Assembly: GCA_905250075.1 (NCBI GenBank)
Contig: CAJNOP010000001.1
Span: 7,157,634-7,221,633, forward strand
DNA from: Rotaria sp. Silwood1
Taxonomy: Eukaryota; Rotifera; Eurotatoria; Philodinida; Philodinidae
DNA length: 64,000 nucleotides
Reading direction: 5' to 3'
Under the pieces are notes generated by a model, which was not told where the DNA came from, did no database searches, and saw only the letters and a list, made by a program, of their open reading frames with translations. Numbering within the stretch: the stretch's first letter is position 1; the number at the start of each line of letters is the position of its first letter. The translations under genes and the position numbers were made by a program. This document shows, one piece after another, positions 62,201 to 64,000 of the stretch.

Positions 62201-64000
62201 TCTTTTTTTCTTGTCGAATGTCTTCGTCATTTCCGATTTATGCATGTGTGTTTTATTTGCTTATGTTTAGCTCAACCTACGTTTACAATTAAATTGCCTC
62301 GATCGACACAACGACCTGTCAATGGTTCAATGCTTATGCTCAATTGTCTTGCCGACGCATGGCCTGAACCAACATTAAAATGGACAAAAAATGGAACTAG
62401 TCTAACAGGACTTGATGATGTTCGAATACAAATATTACCTAATAATTCATTGAAGTAAAAATGAAAACATATGAAAATGATTTGATTTTATCAATTTCTG
62501 TTTTTTATTTTTTTATTAGAATTTATCCCGTTCAAATATCTGATACTGGACGTTATGCATGTTCAGCTGAGAATGCACTTGGTGTTGCAACAACTACATG
62601 TGATGTTATTGTTTATGAAGGTAAATGAAACTTTGATTTATTTATTTATTTATTTTTGTCTATAATTTGATTTATTTTTTCTTTTACATAATATATGATA
62701 GCAAAAGAAATTTTACAAATAAATTCATATTTCTACGTAATTTATGTCATATATATCTTGAGAAAATTTTCATTTATGCAAAAATAATGAATAAATTATA
62801 TTAGAATGATTATTATCAGTATGATTAATAAGAAAAAAAAATTTTAATCACAAAAAGAACAATGGTGATTATTATATTCGGCTTTATTTTATATGAGATT
62901 AAATCTTAATTCATCAAATTCATCGAGTATTCATTATTTCATGTTCAAATAAGTGTTTCTATATAAAAGAAATATAAAATAATTCAAATTTCTTGTAAGA
63001 GCTCACACAATAATAACAACGTTGCATGTCGACGTAGGAGTATACTTGATTTGAATAAGTACCTAAACTTCATTTTTATTCGTGAAGAGACATGTCTAAA
63101 GAAATAGAAGAACTAACGTTTTAGCAAAGAGTACATTATGAATATTTCTATATTTGACTTGTTTGATTATTTTTTTACAACTATCTATATATTCACATGC
63201 TATATTTATATAAATATATATATATATATGTGTGTGTGTGTGTCAGTATTTCTTTCATATTTTAGCTGTCAAACATTTGGGAAATGATTTCATTGTAAGA
63301 TAGTGAAAAGCAATGAGAAAGAGAATAAGAGGTCCTTCATCGTCACATTATCGAAATGAATAGTTGAAGAGGAATATGGTCAAAAGAAAAGAATAACGAT
63401 CGAGAAAATTCTACTACTTGGCCTGTAAGACGAGCAAAAAAACGATGCTATTCGTTCTCAGAAGTAAATCAATCTGGAATAAGAACATCGTCATTCCATT
63501 CAATATTAGACAAAAAAAAAAAGATGAAGAAAAGAGCTTGAACGAGATATGATCTGGCATGATAAAAGAAAGGAAAGAAGAAGAAAAAAACTGATTTAGC
63601 TCCAGGAATAAATCTGCAGTCGAAAGAAGCGAGAAAAAATATAAGAAGATGAAGAAATAAGATCTTCCCTTTTCGGTTGACCGCCAAAAATCAGTTGTTG
63701 TTTTTTTTACCGATGATTTTTCTCTTTTTTGTTTTTTCTTTTTTAGTTCCATTAACAACATCTATTCGTCATCTTCAGGGTAAACTAAAAAAAATCAATA
63801 TCGATAATATTGAACTTCATTCAAATACAATTTTAAAAAAAACAACATTGAATAAAGTACAATCGAATCTTGCATCATTATTTCGAACACTATTTATTTT
63901 TCTGTTTCCACCTTCTCTCATTTCTTTAACAACAACGAACAATCATGAAAATATCTCATCATCATTTTGTTCAATCGATGATAAGTTTCAACGTAATATG
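44780..64000 (+). CDS. HMCN: Hemicentin, 3' end beyond the window
   Basis: Giant secreted basement-membrane protein that links tissues (C. elegans HIM-4, vertebrate HMCN1/2). At least 3,006 residues are encoded here in 59 exons, and phases agree across every junction. Order: signal peptide ([15 protein letters not shown]), a VWA domain with the MIDAS motif FDVTGSM, a VWA-to-Ig segment, then 27 Ig domains of the I-set kind, each with Cys...WF/WY...YxC and mostly introduced by a PP(S/T/R/E)I-like strand A. The last exon (63747-64000) starts [14 protein letters not shown], is not Ig and runs open to the window edge; in hemicentins a nidogen-type G2F domain and EGF repeats follow the Ig array, so it may begin that part. 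Most introns are 50-70 bp; six are 376-2,483 bp. Exon coordinates are given in the segment entries. Confidence 0.95.
47302..51305 (+). other. HMCN: Hemicentin exons 8-24: Ig domains 1-9
   Basis: Exons 47302-47519, 47593-47723 (Ig1); 47798-47993, 48215-48309 (Ig2); 48378-48584, 48653-48721 (Ig3); 48783-48907, 48963-49101 (Ig4); 49161-49263, 49324-49478 (Ig5); 49540-49664, 49723-49873 (Ig6); 50250-50387, 50443-50586 (Ig7); 50646-50906 (Ig8, whole domain in one exon); 50963-51174, 51224-51305 (Ig9). Boundary introns between domains are phase 1, apart from the entry to Ig1, which is phase 0. Introns inside domains fall just after the core Trp and vary in phase. Exon 16 needs the donor GT|GTATAG, which keeps the Val-Trp of the domain core. 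The intron 49874-50249 is 376 bp. Confidence 0.9.
51378..53924 (+). other. HMCN: Hemicentin exons 25-36: Ig domains 10-16
   Basis: Exons 51378-51540, 51597-51721 (Ig10); 51776-51951, 52010-52091 (Ig11); 52151-52262, 52316-52458 (Ig12); 52518-52814 (Ig13, whole domain); 52883-53036 (Ig14 first half); 53090-53357 (Ig14 second half fused to Ig15 first half); 53417-53555 (Ig15 second half); 53620-53717, 53768-53924 (Ig16). Ig13 is atypical: its core Trp sits in NTTWIPPSF, with a Ser-rich insertion before it, and the C-terminal strand has WKCIVAN instead of YxC. Confidence 0.9.
53925..56407 (+). other. Hemicentin 2.5-kb intron
   Basis: Intron between Ig16 and Ig17, phase 1, 2,483 bp. It is less AT-rich than the surrounding introns and contains non-repetitive-looking sequence, for example around 54480-54600 and 55250-55500, but no open frame with domain character; frames of 60-73 codons (55287-55469, 55682-55903) are not recognisable. 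It could hold a decayed insertion. I find no clear inverted ends. Confidence 0.55.
58407..59094 (+). other. Hemicentin intron 47, 688 bp
   Basis: Phase 1 intron between Ig21 and Ig22. The 3' two thirds (about 58700-59000) are less AT-rich than usual and unlike the tiny introns nearby. No exon, tRNA or inverted repeat could be supported. Confidence 0.5.
59764..60764 (+). other. Hemicentin intron 50, 1,001 bp
   Basis: This intron lies inside Ig23, between the first half ([11 protein letters not shown]) and the second half (YYICWAEN). Several small frames at 59992-60685 lack any domain character. Confidence 0.55.
62621..63746 (+). other. Hemicentin intron 58, 1,126 bp, with TA/TG microsatellite
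   Basis: Phase 1 intron after Ig27. It contains an alternating TA run followed by (TG)n at about 63213-63243, and a purine-rich stretch at 63490-63660 whose complement produces a poly-Phe frame. Confidence 0.6.
63747..64000 (+). other. HMCN: Hemicentin exon 59, first non-Ig exon, cut by window edge
   Basis: The acceptor TTCTTTTTTAG leads to [20 protein letters not shown] in phase with the previous exon, and the frame stays open for 85 codons to position 64000. It lacks an Ig signature. By position it could start the nidogen-like G2F region, but it contains a hydrophobic patch ([17 protein letters not shown]) that I cannot place. Confidence 0.6.

Larger units (their letters stand above)
56408..62620 (+). 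other. HMCN: Hemicentin exons 37-58: Ig domains 17-27
   Basis: Exons 56408-56531, 56585-56718 (Ig17); 56775-56925, 56983-57113 (Ig18); 57179-57335, 57407-57531 (Ig19); 57589-57735, 57801-57935 (Ig20); 57993-58079, 58144-58213, 58282-58406 (Ig21, three exons); 59095-59200, 59265-59446 (Ig22); 59623-59763, 60765-60893 (Ig23); 60953-61130, 61191-61330 (Ig24); 61414-61698 (Ig25, whole domain); 61757-61953, 62024-62108 (Ig26); 62271-62454, 62520-62620 (Ig27). Ig21 has an extra phase-1 intron with the weak donor G|GTTGAA. Ig24 is followed by a poly-Thr linker (ACA repeats). Long introns at 58407-59094, 59764-60764 and within 62621-63746 hold no exon I can support. Confidence 0.9.

Overview
This window is metazoan nuclear DNA. 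It is AT-rich, has standard-code genes split by many tiny introns (mostly 50-75 bp, GT...AG), and carries animal extracellular-matrix and signalling genes. Such low GC and short introns fit a bdelloid rotifer of the Rotaria kind, but that placement is an inference. No gene is bacterial and I see no CRISPR array or rRNA. All exon models were built by hand by joining exons whose reading phases agree across every splice.

Layout. 1-6539: no gene, one large imperfect palindrome at about 341-1080. 6540-7954 (+): a divergent class A GPCR. 8751-10516 (-): serine hydroxymethyltransferase. 10754-17362 (-): the SWAP splicing regulator SFSWAP, 14 exons including a 9-nt microexon. 18072-18923 (+): PDCD10/CCM3 in one coding exon. 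20185-20862 (+): MAP1LC3/ATG8. 21434-22750 (-): secreted pancreatic-lipase-family enzyme. 23461-24046 (+): small membrane protein, probably cytochrome c oxidase subunit 7A. 24243-24982 (+): SRA1. 25100-26775 (+): RFC4, 11 exons. 27468-31761 (+): a peroxidasin with Ig, peroxidase and VWC-like parts but no leucine-rich repeats. 32151-34813: nested hairpin transposons. 34814-39094: no gene, further repeats. 39095-39952 (-): a Ras-like GTPase of the RASD/Ras-dva type. 39953-44779: a gene-free divergent intergenic region. 44780 to the window end (+): a hemicentin of at least 3,006 residues over 59 exons, with a VWA domain and 27 Ig domains, cut by the window edge.

Functions. The genes are mostly housekeeping (one-carbon metabolism, splicing, clamp loading, autophagy, respiration). 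The right half is dominated by two basement-membrane proteins, peroxidasin (collagen IV cross-linking) and hemicentin, about 13 kb apart and on the same strand.

Most noteworthy. At 32178-33954 there is a foldback-type element: long inverted arms built of alternating tandem subrepeats, a perfect 9-bp target-site duplication, and a 100-N assembly gap inside it. It has inserted into an older palindromic element whose own arms can be followed across the insertion. At least two more hairpin-like repeats lie in the window, so this may be an undescribed hairpin-element family of this genome.
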